Notes: a model not told the origin generated them from the sequence alone. Counted from the stretch's first letter, positions 8,996 to 17,473 are shown. The stretch: 64,000 nt of DNA from Nitrospira sp. ND1 (GCF_900170025.1 NZ_FWEX01000005.1:797774-861773), one strand, 5' to 3'. Numbers and translations are program-made.

Positions 8996-10270
8996 CTACT
9001 CTCCGCCCTTGAAGGAGGCTTGCTTGAGGTAACGAGGGTTCTCACGAACCGCCCGCTTCCAGGCCCCCGTTTCATCCTCGAAGGTGCCAAACCTGGGCAC
9101 TTCGTAGTAATCTTCGGCAATTTTGAAATCAGCGAGCGTGATCGCCTGCACTCGAGGGAACTGCGGCAACACGTCGCGGAACACCTCCTCTATCACCCGG
9201 GCTCGACTACTTGTCTTATCTCCCAACACCCCGAACTCAGGGAGAAATAGAGGCCGATTAGTCACCGCCCCCCAGGCGGCATACCCGGGCCCCAATGCCT
9301 CCGCGACGGACGTGGCGAGTTCCTGCTGTCGAAGTTTAGGAACGGCCAGGGGATCGATGAAATACGCACTCTGCCCCACCCAGTCGATGTAGTCGTCGCC
9401 GGGATAGAAATACTGGGGATGCAGCCATGGGGAATAATCCTCATGACGGGGATTCATATAGTGAGACCCGGCGTACATGAACCAGGTCACGTTTCGCACC
9501 TCTTCTCTTCGAAACCTATCGATGACGTAAATGAAGGCGTCTCTGATGCGCTCCGGCCCGTCCGGCCATGTCGGATCCCCGTACAGCCGGCACACATGAT
9601 CGACATCGTCCAACCGCGTTCCGCCCTGCTTACCGAACCCCATCATCCCCTGGTAGTTGAATTCGCTGAATAGGGTGAGCATGATCGGATGCCCGTACGC
9701 CTTGATCTGACGGGCCACGCTCGTGATGTATGAATCGAAATCACCCCGCAACAGGCGATCGACCGTCACCGTCGGTTTACGGAATCCGTACCAGAACAGG
9801 TGTGACTCCCAATCACAACACTGGATGGCCCAGGCCACCGCCAGCACGCCACCCTCGCTTCTGACCTGCTCGGCCAGCTGGAGCGGACTGAGCAGGGATG
9901 ATTCCAACGGATCCGTGAAGGTCCTGAAATGCGGCGAAGATGCGGTCCAGTCGTCGTCGGAGACCCAATCGTGAAAGGTAAACACAATGGCGGGCCGATG
10001 CCCGCTCTTCGCCGTGAACCGTATCCGGTCTTCCGGGATCGTACCGATGCTGTACAAGCCGATGTAGGCACCGTTCGAGGGCGGAGTCAGGGTGACACCA
10101 TCTACAGCGGAAGCACGATGGTGTTTCGGCGCAGGCGCCTCGGTCCGACAACCGGCCACCGCCTCGGTCGCCGGTGAAGACCGGGCGTCCGTCGCAGCCA
10201 ATAAGAGCCCGGACAGGAGCAACACTCCACAACAAAAGCCCCGTCCGAATTTGGACGGCTTGCTACGCAC
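8996..10270 (-). CDS. Secreted GH26-like glycoside hydrolase
   Basis: Exported (beta/alpha)8 hydrolase resembling family 26 endo-beta-mannanases and related EPS hydrolases. A signal peptide of about 30 residues (GFCCGVLLLSGLLLAA) leads a catalytic domain. The putative acid/base glutamate is E203 in LTLFSEFNYQG and the likely nucleophile is E345 in LFLPEFGV, both in family-typical context. It starts at GTG 10270 with GGAG upstream and overlaps the methyltransferase gene by 8 nt. Inside a polymer operon it probably trims or releases the polymer in the periplasm or outside the cell. Family placement is by motif only. Confidence 0.75.
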   Translation of the reverse strand: MRSKPSKFGRGFCCGVLLLSGLLLAATDARSSPATEAVAGCRTEAPAPKHHRASAVDGVTLTPPSNGAYIGLYSIGTIPEDRIRFTAKSGHRPAIVFTFHDWVSDDDWTASSPHFRTFTDPLESSLLSPLQLAEQVRSEGGVLAVAWAIQCCDWESHLFWYGFRKPTVTVDRLLRGDFDSYITSVARQIKAYGHPIMLTLFSEFNYQGMMGFGKQGGTRLDDVDHVCRLYGDPTWPDGPERIRDAFIYVIDRFRREEVRNVTWFMYAGSHYMNPRHEDYSPWLHPQYFYPGDDYIDWVGQSAYFIDPLAVPKLRQQELATSVAEALGPGYAAWGAVTNRPLFLPEFGVLGDKTSSRARVIEEVFRDVLPQFPRVQAITLADFKIAEDYYEVPRFGTFEDETGAWKRAVRENPRYLKQASFKGGE

Positions 10271-11057
10271 GACCTGCTCCCTTATCCAGCTCGACGATCT
10301 GCAGATAGCCGTATCGACGCACGATCGGAATTGACCCGGCGAGTTGATCGCAATGTCTAAGTAGGGCCGTCATCCGTGACCAACGTTTCTTGAACACGTA
10401 GAAATCGAGCAACCGAAAGAAAAGGAAACTCGGAAAATGAATGGTGCAGGCGCCGGGAAAGACGCTCTGAAGCGTCGCAATATCGCGACGGGTAAGCGGA
10501 TGCTCATGATCATCGCTGTATTGAGGCACGCCGAACCGTCCGCAGACCTTGCTTCTGGCCGCCATGAGCAACGGATTGAGCGCGGAGTTTTCGATGAACA
10601 CCGCTTTCCCCCCCGGCTTCAAGACGCGAGCCAATTGCCGGCTGGCCTTGGGAAGATCCACGTGGTGCAAAACAAATGTGCCGAACACGACGTCGAAACT
10701 CTCGTCCGGAAAATCCAGTTCCTCGAAGGGCTTGCAAAGAAAGGTCACATTCACTCCGTTCGCCTTTGCCAGCCTTCGCGCCGTATCGAGTTGACCGTCC
10801 GCCGTATCGAACGCGGTGACGATCGCGCCACGTTTCGCCAGCATCACAGACGTGTGCCCGGGACCGCAGCCGCAATCCAGCAGCACCTTGTCCTTCACAT
10901 CACCGAGCAGGGCCAACGCATAGGCATAGAGTTCATACAGGCCCCAGAGGGTGAGCCAATAGTCATAGGGCGCATACCAACCGTCTTCTCGAACGAACCC
11001 CTCCACCGGGGACGCCTTCTCATTCATCTGTAGTACTCCCGCGATCGAGTCACTCAT
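10263..11057 (-). CDS. SAM-dependent class I methyltransferase
   Basis: Methyltransferase of the UbiE/Methyltransf_11 type. Motif I is VLLDCGCGPGHTSVMLAKRG (about residues 59-78), followed by an acidic FDTADG strand, FDVVFGTFVLHHVDLPKA and the post-motif LKPGGKAVFIEN. Length is 264 residues. It overlaps the co-polymerase gene by 4 nt and the hydrolase gene by 8 nt, so it is translationally coupled on both sides. A role in methylating a sugar or terminal residue, possibly chain termination, is inferred from position only. Confidence 0.83.
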   Translation of the reverse strand: MSDSIAGVLQMNEKASPVEGFVREDGWYAPYDYWLTLWGLYELYAYALALLGDVKDKVLLDCGCGPGHTSVMLAKRGAIVTAFDTADGQLDTARRLAKANGVNVTFLCKPFEELDFPDESFDVVFGTFVLHHVDLPKASRQLARVLKPGGKAVFIENSALNPLLMAARSKVCGRFGVPQYSDDHEHPLTRRDIATLQSVFPGACTIHFPSFLFFRLLDFYVFKKRWSRMTALLRHCDQLAGSIPIVRRYGYLQIVELDKGAGRA

Positions 11058-13288
11058 ACGCCCTCCCTCCCACCGGCCGCCAACCAGCGCCCGTAAATCC
11101 AGTCCGGAATGATGTATCGACGCTTGTTCAACACGAGTCCCAGCAAGTGCCCTCCTGCGGCCTCGATCGACATAGTGGTCCTGGCCGCCGCCACCGACAC
11201 CGTCCGCTCAGCCTCGATCACCAGAATCGTGCCGTCGATTCCTGCGATGGCCACACGCATCTCAGGAAAGGAGGTCAACGCGGGGCCGTCGATCACGATT
11301 AAATCGAACCGATCGCGCATGGTCTTGGCGACTTCCGCCAGATGCTCGGCAAATTCCAGCGCGGTGCCTTCCTTGTGCCGAACCAGCAAGCGATGGAGGA
11401 GCGGGAGATCGGTCGACTCGGGGTCAGCCTGACGGAGCCGGCCGGCATCCGGCCCTTGCTTGTCGGCGGCAGCGCCATCGTCGGTAGTTGGCTTCCCGGA
11501 ATCGGCCGCTTCAAAGGTGATGAGCAGTACGCGAAACTTCTGCTCGGCCAGCACTCGCGCGAGCGCCCCAGCTACGTGCGACCGGCCTTCACCGCGGAGG
11601 GCGCTCGTGGCAAGCAGTGTTCTCAGACCGCGCTCATGGTACGACCGAATGACCTGCTGCGCGGCCTGCCGTAACTCAAGATCGAAACTGACAGCATCGG
11701 ACGTGCCAGGACGGACGAGCGGTAACGCCGCGAGCACAGGCCGCCTGAGAGCATCCTCCACCTCCTCGCGGGTGACGAAGGTCCGGCGCATGTACTCGGA
11801 CACATAGGCTGAGCCGAATCCTCCGACCAATCCGATCAAGAGTCCAATCACCACGTTGAGCAACTTGCGGGGCCTGATGGGTTTCTGCGGAGCCGTAGCA
11901 TGCTCTATCGCATTCACGTTCGAGATGCCTTTGCGGTCCAACACTTCATTGATACGCGACTCTTCTTCCTTCTTGAGGTAGATGTCGAAGGCTTCTTGCT
12001 TGACCTTGACCTCGCGCATCAGCCCCTGCAATTCCATCTCGCGCTGATCCAGGGTATTGAGAGAATCCCGGTAGGATTTAAATTGCTTGGTCAGCTCCGA
12101 GAGGCGCGGACGCAAGCTCTCGCGACGACCTTCCTCCATGACCAGGTTGCGCTTCAACTCCTGATAGGTTTGGTTAAGACCGGAGGTCGCTGCGCCGGTG
12201 ACCTTCGCACTCTCCGCCTGCAGACGGGCACGCACGGCGGCAATTTCACGCACAAGCTCTCCGGCAGCGGGACTGTCCGGTACATACTGGGAATACTCCA
12301 ACTCCATCTGCATCAACCGGTTCTTCAGTTGATCCAGCATCGGATTCCGCTCTGAGACATTCGTGAGCGGAATCGCCTCCTGTTGCCCTGCCAGCCGTTC
12401 CTTCAGTTTGGTGATGCGCACTTCCGTTTCTGCGACTTGTACCTGACTCTCACGAAGTGCGGCTTCGGTGTGCGTCACTTGCTGCAGGAGATGCCGCTTT
12501 TGATCTTCGATGGAGACGATGTTCCATTTGTCTTTGAAGGCCTGTAGCCGGAGTTCGGCCTGCTGCAACTCGCCGCGCATCTGCTTCGTCTGCTCGTCGA
12601 AGAATTCGCGCGCACCTTTGCCTTTACGGATGGACAGCTGGTGGTCCATGTAGATCCCCACCAATGCGTTGAGGGCATCGGCGGAAAAGTTCGGATCTGG
12701 CGAATCCAGACTGGCCACAAACACATGCGTTTGCCGCACCCCCTCCACATTCAAATGAGCCCGAATCTGCTGCACGGCTTGATAGTGCAAGTTCTCCGGC
12801 TTGGATTCATACCCGATCGTCGCCAGCACTTGAGCGACCGGCGGCAGACCGGCCAGCTGCTTGAAGACGAATTTCGGCAGGTCGGCAACCCAGTCCCAAC
12901 GCCCCCGCATGGACGTCAACACCCGCTCATTCCCGAAGTAGTCGACCAACTTATCTAGTAGAATCGGGCTGGTGAAGATTTGCACCTCGGTCGCCACATC
13001 ATCTTTCTGGGTGATGTCGGAAGGCGTGAATACCTGACCCGTCAACGGGGTGCTCATGCTGAAGGGAGTCCGCGCGTTCTGAATGAGGAGTCGAACCTCG
13101 GCGCTGTAGATATTGGTCATCAGAAACGAGCCCGGACCGGCCACCATGGTCGCCACTCCGATAATTGTGAGCAGCATGCGCTTCTGACGGAACACAGTAA
13201 TCAGATGTTCTCTTAGACCGAACGCGGATCGGTTTGGAACGGCGGCGGATTTCGCTTCGGGGAGCCCAGTCGTGTACGGCACGTTCAT
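11054..13288 (-). CDS. Wzz/GumC-like polysaccharide co-polymerase fused to a degenerate BY-kinase domain
   Basis: Controls chain length and coordinates export. The N-terminal Wzz region has a transmembrane helix near residues 38-58, a long periplasmic coiled-coil region (about 200-440) and a second helix near 470 (LLNVVIGLLIGLVGGFGSAY). The cytoplasmic C-terminal P-loop domain resembles bacterial tyrosine kinases but is altered. Its Walker A reads SALRGEGRSH with Arg where Lys is expected, the Walker A' aspartate is missing (VLLITFEAAD) and there is no Tyr-rich tail. Walker B (DLIVIDGPA) remains. It is probably ATP-inactive. The start is the ATG at 13288, which overlaps the upstream TGA and follows AGGAG. 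Confidence 0.85.
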   Translation of the reverse strand: MNVPYTTGLPEAKSAAVPNRSAFGLREHLITVFRQKRMLLTIIGVATMVAGPGSFLMTNIYSAEVRLLIQNARTPFSMSTPLTGQVFTPSDITQKDDVATEVQIFTSPILLDKLVDYFGNERVLTSMRGRWDWVADLPKFVFKQLAGLPPVAQVLATIGYESKPENLHYQAVQQIRAHLNVEGVRQTHVFVASLDSPDPNFSADALNALVGIYMDHQLSIRKGKGAREFFDEQTKQMRGELQQAELRLQAFKDKWNIVSIEDQKRHLLQQVTHTEAALRESQVQVAETEVRITKLKERLAGQQEAIPLTNVSERNPMLDQLKNRLMQMELEYSQYVPDSPAAGELVREIAAVRARLQAESAKVTGAATSGLNQTYQELKRNLVMEEGRRESLRPRLSELTKQFKSYRDSLNTLDQREMELQGLMREVKVKQEAFDIYLKKEEESRINEVLDRKGISNVNAIEHATAPQKPIRPRKLLNVVIGLLIGLVGGFGSAYVSEYMRRTFVTREEVEDALRRPVLAALPLVRPGTSDAVSFDLELRQAAQQVIRSYHERGLRTLLATSALRGEGRSHVAGALARVLAEQKFRVLLITFEAADSGKPTTDDGAAADKQGPDAGRLRQADPESTDLPLLHRLLVRHKEGTALEFAEHLAEVAKTMRDRFDLIVIDGPALTSFPEMRVAIAGIDGTILVIEAERTVSVAAARTTMSIEAAGGHLLGLVLNKRRYIIPDWIYGRWLAAGGREGV

Positions 13289-15021
13289 CACACTCCTTTC
13301 AGCAACACCCGTGCGGTCCGGATGAGAATGTACAGGTCCAGTAACAGTGAATGCGTGCGGACATATTCAAGGTCGTATCGAATCCACTCCGCGAATCGAT
13401 TCCGATTGCGCGCCTTCACCTGCCAGAGACCCGTCAAGCCGGGGGACACACTCAATCTCGCATCGCGCCATGTCGGGCAGAATTTCATCTCGTCATAGGC
13501 CAGCGGGCGAGGTCCGACAAGACTCATTTCGCCGCGTAAGACATTCAACAGCTGCGGCAACTCGTCGAGGCTCGTTTTGCGGAGAATCTTGCCCATGCGG
13601 GTAATACGGGGATCTTCCTCTAACTTGAACATTGGTCCGTCGACACTGTTTTGTGCCCGCAACTCTTTCTGACGCTTCTCCGCATCCGGCACCATGGTTC
13701 TGAACTTATGCATCCAGAATTCCCTGCCGTTTTTCCCGCACCGCTTTTGGGAGAAAAACACCGGGCCCGGAGAATCCAGTTTGATCGCCAAAGCGATAAG
13801 CGCCATGAGCGGACCTACGAGAACCATCCCGAAAGCGGCGGCCACGAGATCAACGACGGATTTGACTAGGCCATACATCGACCGTTGACCGTTGCCTCTC
13901 TGCGCCTTTCCGGACGACCGTTGAGCACGCCTCGTCCGTTGCGCCGGCTTGCCCGGAGGAGCCTGGGAAGACGGTCCATGCGGCTCATACATGGCTGGCT
14001 TCGCCTTGGTCCAGAATGTGCTCCGAAGGCGCATGCCCTCGGGTACGGCCTCGTCGCCGGCCACCACGGAATATTCCACCCTGGCATTCCCCTGTACCCG
14101 CGTGCCGGACCGGAGCACACTCTCGCGAACGAGACTTCCCTTTTCCAAGTGAGAGGTCGGACCGATCACCGCGGGCCCGATCAGGTGTACATAATCTTCC
14201 ACCACACAATTGGGGCCGATCACCAAGGGGCCCAACAAGAACGAGCGCGGCGAAATATCCGAATTTTCACCGATGACAATGTCGTCCATGCCACCGTGGC
14301 GACTGTCGCCACGCGCGCCGGATTGGATGTCTTTGAACAGAATCTCGCGATTCAACCACAGAAAGTCCTCCGGCCCCGTGATCGTACACACGCCGCCTTG
14401 GATTTGGTGGGCGCGAATCGAGCCGCCACGGCTTCGTAGCAACGGTACCAGTTGCTCGTTCACATCAAAATATTCGTCCCGAGGGATGAGCGGCAGCACC
14501 TCACGGTTGAATACGTATACCCCGCAAGGCGTCAGCTGACTTCGACGGTTCCTCGACCAATGTAGAATATTGACCCGGGAGACGAGCCCGGTCTGGTCCA
14601 CTTCGACACTTTCCAGGTCATCGTCGTTGCCTGCCATGCGCTGAGTGACCAACGTAATGCCAGCATGATGTGATTCATGGGCGTCGAGGGCAGCCTCCAG
14701 GTCCACGTCGCGCAAATACACATTGGCATGAATGGCCAGAAAGGTCGGCGTGTCGAGAAAGTCTTCCACCGCCTGCAAGCCACCAGCGGTTCCTCGATAG
14801 ACGGGCTCTGTCCGCCAGAACACGGTCATGCCGCAGGCACGACCGGCTCGACACACGAGTTCCCGCACATACGGGTCTTGCTCACACGACACAACCGCTA
14901 CCTCGCGGACACCTTGTTGCTTGAGAGCCAGCAGCAGGTGGTCGATCAAGAGCTCGTTTCCGACTGGAAACGCCAGCATTGTTCCGACCCATGGAGCACT
15001 TTCCATGATCACGGCTTTCAT
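13288..15021 (-). CDS. Fusion: nucleotidyltransferase-like + left-handed beta-helix + initiating sugar-phosphate transferase
   Basis: First gene of the EPS operon, about 577 residues. The C-terminal domain (about 385-577) is a polyprenyl-phosphate sugar-1-phosphate transferase: membrane hairpin [20 protein letters not shown], then [36 protein letters not shown] and [14 protein letters not shown]. It starts repeat-unit synthesis on undecaprenyl phosphate. The N-terminal 235 residues resemble sugar nucleotidyltransferases followed by hexapeptide-repeat beta-helix ([20 protein letters not shown]). The usual GGxGTRL loop is absent ([17 protein letters not shown]), so the domain is probably not catalytic. 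A Pro/Arg/Gln-rich linker joins the halves. The start at 15021 is chosen because the longer ORF adds an unconserved leader. Confidence 0.85.
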   Translation of the reverse strand: MKAVIMESAPWVGTMLAFPVGNELLIDHLLLALKQQGVREVAVVSCEQDPYVRELVCRAGRACGMTVFWRTEPVYRGTAGGLQAVEDFLDTPTFLAIHANVYLRDVDLEAALDAHESHHAGITLVTQRMAGNDDDLESVEVDQTGLVSRVNILHWSRNRRSQLTPCGVYVFNREVLPLIPRDEYFDVNEQLVPLLRSRGGSIRAHQIQGGVCTITGPEDFLWLNREILFKDIQSGARGDSRHGGMDDIVIGENSDISPRSFLLGPLVIGPNCVVEDYVHLIGPAVIGPTSHLEKGSLVRESVLRSGTRVQGNARVEYSVVAGDEAVPEGMRLRSTFWTKAKPAMYEPHGPSSQAPPGKPAQRTRRAQRSSGKAQRGNGQRSMYGLVKSVVDLVAAAFGMVLVGPLMALIALAIKLDSPGPVFFSQKRCGKNGREFWMHKFRTMVPDAEKRQKELRAQNSVDGPMFKLEEDPRITRMGKILRKTSLDELPQLLNVLRGEMSLVGPRPLAYDEMKFCPTWRDARLSVSPGLTGLWQVKARNRNRFAEWIRYDLEYVRTHSLLLDLYILIRTARVLLKGV

Positions 15022-15172
15022 GCGATGGCCCTTGTTATCAAGAGAAACACGCCTGACCCTACATCCCGGGACAAGACCCTCCAAAACGATGAAGAGGCTG
15101 CAAACCAGACTATTCGGCACACACCCTTCACTGCCGGGAGCGGCACAGACACACCCCTAAATACGTGAACCG

Positions 15173-15448
15173 CTAACATTCACTACCTCGGTCGTTGACC
15201 AGTGCGGACCGGAGAATGCTGTAGTCCAGGGACAATTCGGCGACACGATGCTTCAGGCGCCGATTCTCAAGCTGCAAGGACCGCAGGTGCCGGGCAGGAT
15301 CCATGTCGCCGGGGAGGTGTTTGGCGCGCCAGCGATAGAATGTGCTGACCGAGATCCGGTATTTCCTGCACGCACGTGTGACCCCTCCCTCGGCACTTCC
15401 TTCCCTCAGGATCTGCAACTTTTTTTCTTTACTGAATCGAGACGGCAT
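15173..15448 (-). CDS. Orphan IS3-family OrfA-type HTH protein
   Basis: Short helix-turn-helix protein of about 91 residues that looks like the first ORF of an IS3-family element. A basic start (MPSRFSKEKKLQIL) leads the HTH in RACRKYRISVSTFYRWRAKH and a leucine-zipper-like tail (LENRRLKHRVAELSLDYSIL). No DDE integrase ORF follows; the next gene downstream is the EPS initiator. It is either a remnant of an insertion or a retained DNA-binding protein. The longer frame opens with TTG at 15508; the ATG at 15448 is preferred because it matches family starts. No clear terminal repeats were found. Confidence 0.6.
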   Translation of the reverse strand: MPSRFSKEKKLQILREGSAEGGVTRACRKYRISVSTFYRWRAKHLPGDMDPARHLRSLQLENRRLKHRVAELSLDYSILRSALVNDRGSEC

Positions 15449-15508
15449 CCGTCGACGTTTCCCGTGTGCGACCTGCTTGGGTAACCGCGTACATCCTTCC
15501 GTGGACAA

Positions 15509-16061
15509 GACTCGGTTAACTCCTCTTCGTCATATCCGCAGAACGTGCATCCTAACGGGGGACTCTTATACAGCGGGGAAGCCCGGCGCACATCGGCTAT
15601 TGGTGCCGTTTACTCGGCAAGGCGATGGGGGGAATGCTCGTACGTTTGTGCTGGGTCGGATGTGAAAAATAATCCGCAAAACGGAGGGCACAAAATACCC
15701 GCATTAATTCCGCTGTGATTCTGCGGGTCTATACCACGCGATAAAATCGTAACCTCGTAAGCACACGAGCAGAGCCCCTCGTATACCTGGCTGTGCACAC
15801 TTATGTACGCTAGAATTTATCTGTAATAAAATGATCGTCGATCCTCGCAAAATGTTTATCAGCAAGGCTTTTTGACCTATCGATGATTTAAATTTCGCAA
15901 TTGATTGGAGCGGGGCTGGTGTGAGAGTATGCGTCCATGCATGAGCGATCCATCACGTGTTTAACCTAGAACTGAATGCGTAATATTTCGATTAACTCTA
16001 CAGAGACGTATTTGGGCACGTTACATGTCGTTCAGGGAACGTGTATCAGTCGGGAGGATTG
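15509..16061. other. AT-rich intergenic region between EPS operon and LuxR regulator
   Basis: No convincing coding sequence in 550 bp. The right half (about 15780-16000) is clearly richer in A+T than the surroundings and carries many TA-rich hexamers such as TAGAAT and TAATAT, without a pair at proper -35/-10 spacing that could be called with confidence. As the only non-coding space between the divergent regulator and the EPS run, it is the natural place for promoters and operators of both. Confidence 0.4.
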
Positions 16062-16769
16062 ATGAGGGGAATAGAAGAAGGAAGAGCCGCGACCGTGGTG
16101 GCGATCGTGAGCAGCAACTATCTTTTGCGGCTCGGTCTGCAGAAGATCGTCGAAGATGAGAAGTGGATTCGCCTGACCGGGCAGTCTGCGCACGGCGTGA
16201 ATCTCGACGACTTACTGAAGTCCGAGCACCCGCACATCGTGATCTTGGATACGGAGAGTGAGCACACGGTGCAGGACATGATCCGGACCATCAAGGAAGC
16301 CGTCCCGGCAATCAAAATCATCCTCCTGGCCGGTATCGATGAGTCCGAAAGCACCCGTCAGGCATTGGCATGCGGCGTAGATGGCCTGGTACTAAAGATA
16401 CAACCCTCTCCGGTCTTGATCGCCACAATCGATTACCTTGCCCACGCCACAATGCCCGTCACGCTGCCGATCGAGCTCAGCGCTTCGCGAGTGAAAAGAG
16501 GGCTTACGTCCTCCCTGCCGGCTTCACCCCCTCACACTTCTGCCCCAATGAAGTGGCCGGAAGGCTTAACGGAACGAGAGCGCGAGGTTGTGCGCTTGAT
16601 CAGCGAAGGCCTTTCCGATAAAGATATTGCCGACCGACTCTGCATCTCCAGCATCACGGTCCGTCATCACCTCACTAATATTTTTGACAAGCTGGGCGTG
16701 TCCAACCGCCAGAAGTTGCTGATCCGCGCACACCAGCATGGGCTTGTAGGGCCACCGGCTTTAGCATAA
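16062..16769 (+). CDS. NarL/LuxR-type regulator with atypical receiver domain
   Basis: DNA-binding regulator of 235 residues. The receiver-like domain (about 11-130) keeps an aspartate at the phosphorylation position (D63 in VILDTESE) and a lysine (K112 in LVLKIQ). The acidic pair that binds Mg2+ at the end of strand 1 is replaced by serines (AIVSSNYLL, S17-S18). The C-terminal LuxR helix-turn-helix is intact (LTEREREVVRLISEGLSDK to SITVRHHLTNIFDKLGV). The start is the ATG at 16062 behind a strong GGGAGG site rather than the GTG at 16041. It is divergent from the EPS operon and no sensor kinase is adjacent, so phosphorylation-independent control of EPS is plausible. Confidence 0.85.
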   Translation: MRGIEEGRAATVVAIVSSNYLLRLGLQKIVEDEKWIRLTGQSAHGVNLDDLLKSEHPHIVILDTESEHTVQDMIRTIKEAVPAIKIILLAGIDESESTRQALACGVDGLVLKIQPSPVLIATIDYLAHATMPVTLPIELSASRVKRGLTSSLPASPPHTSAPMKWPEGLTEREREVVRLISEGLSDKDIADRLCISSITVRHHLTNIFDKLGVSNRQKLLIRAHQHGLVGPPALA

Positions 16770-16920
16770 TACCCGCACTTAACGCCGAGCACGAGGCTCC
16801 GAAGAGCTGGCATCGCCACTACCCGTAGACCAGACTCCACGGATTCACCTCAACAGACTCGATGCCCTGAAGACAACCCGGAAGTGCAGTTCGTGTGATC
16901 GACACCTGCCCCCTTCGCTT

Positions 16921-17079
16921 TCAGGCCTGCCCTGCAAGCTGCTTCCCGTAGGTAAGTAGCCGTCGATCCGCCGCCCATTTCTCAGTGAACGTCTGCCCAC
17001 CTCGCCAAAAGCGGCATTCAATCCACTCGCATGCCTGCGATGGCTCCACACGAGCCTGGAACAGCGGGGCGCGAAGCAC
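16921..17079 (-). CDS. Possible 52-residue hypothetical protein
   Basis: A GTG-initiated frame with coding-like amino-acid composition (ACEWIECRFW, then GGQTFTEKWAADRRLLTYGK) ending in TGA. It is the most protein-like frame in this stretch and beats the longer overlapping frame, which reads as a random arginine/serine-rich peptide. No Shine-Dalgarno sequence is obvious before the GTG, and an upstream in-frame TAG limits extension. The protein is soluble with two cysteines and a Trp/Arg-rich centre. I recognise no family. It could also be a decayed fragment. Confidence 0.33.
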   Translation of the reverse strand: MLRAPLFQARVEPSQACEWIECRFWRGGQTFTEKWAADRRLLTYGKQLAGQA

Positions 17080-17174
17080 GTCACTGGATGGCTTACCAAC
17101 TAAAACAAAGATGGGTGACAGCCTGAATGGCCACTAGTATCGACAGGACACCAAGAAAGGATTGTTGGACGACC

Positions 17175-17297
17175 ATGTCCGTTCGCCACGAATATGAGGC
17201 TGCCCGAAAAAGGCTTGCGAGGGAAGAAGCGAAGGTAGGAACGGGCCATCACAGCCGTGGTTTATCCGGCGACAAAAATGAGAGAGGCTGCGCCTGA
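17175..17297 (+). CDS. Possible 40-residue basic peptide
   Basis: ATG-initiated frame encoding a charged, helix-prone N-terminal half (MSVRHEYEAARKRLAREEAK) and a Gly/His-rich tail, closed by TGA. The composition looks coding, but only a weak GGA element precedes the ATG and the tail falls inside the local direct repeat. No family is recognised. Listed as a low-confidence small ORF. Confidence 0.2.
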   Translation: MSVRHEYEAARKRLAREEAKVGTGHHSRGLSGDKNERGCA

Positions 17298-17398
17298 AAA
17301 CCCGCCGGTACGCACAAGGACGTAGGAAAGGACTACTGAAGGGGTTTATCCCGTCGCCAAAAACAATGAGAGAAGCTCCGGGTCGGGAAAGATTTGTT

Positions 17399-17473
17399 TG
17401 GAGCGGGCGATGGGATTTGAACCCACGACAACTTGCTTGGGAAGCAAGGACTCTACCACTGAGCTACGCCCGC
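17399..17473 (-). tRNA. tRNA-Gly (CCC)
   Basis: The reverse strand folds as a complete cloverleaf. The 7-bp acceptor stem is GCGGGCG/CGCCCGC with a U discriminator and an encoded CCA (17399-17401). The D arm is GCTC...GAGT, the anticodon stem is CTTGC/GCAAG with loop TTCCCAA giving anticodon CCC, and the T arm is GTGGG-TTCAAAT-CCCAT. It lies just downstream of tyrS but has its own candidate promoter. Confidence 0.95.

Larger units (their letters stand above)
16770..17398. other. Gene-poor region upstream of tRNA-Gly locus
   Basis: About 630 bp without a large gene. Two small ORFs are listed separately. The segment 17257-17292 is partly repeated at 17341-17380 (shared words TTTATCC, AAAAA, GAGAGA and GCT in the same order), giving an imperfect direct repeat about 84 bp apart. 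No terminator hairpin was found after the regulator. Confidence 0.4.

Noticed and set aside
13885-14439. 184-codon plus-strand ORF opposite the EPS initiator
   Set aside because: Lies wholly inside a gene with clear domain motifs; no ribosome site or family pattern.
15610-15798. 62-codon minus-strand ORF in the EPS/LuxR spacer
   Set aside because: No ribosome site and no coding-like composition; the region is better read as regulatory.
15509-16061. Sigma-54 promoter (GG-N10-GC) for the EPS operon
   Set aside because: I looked for the -24/-12 pattern on the minus strand upstream of 15021 and 15448 and found only pairs with wrong spacing.
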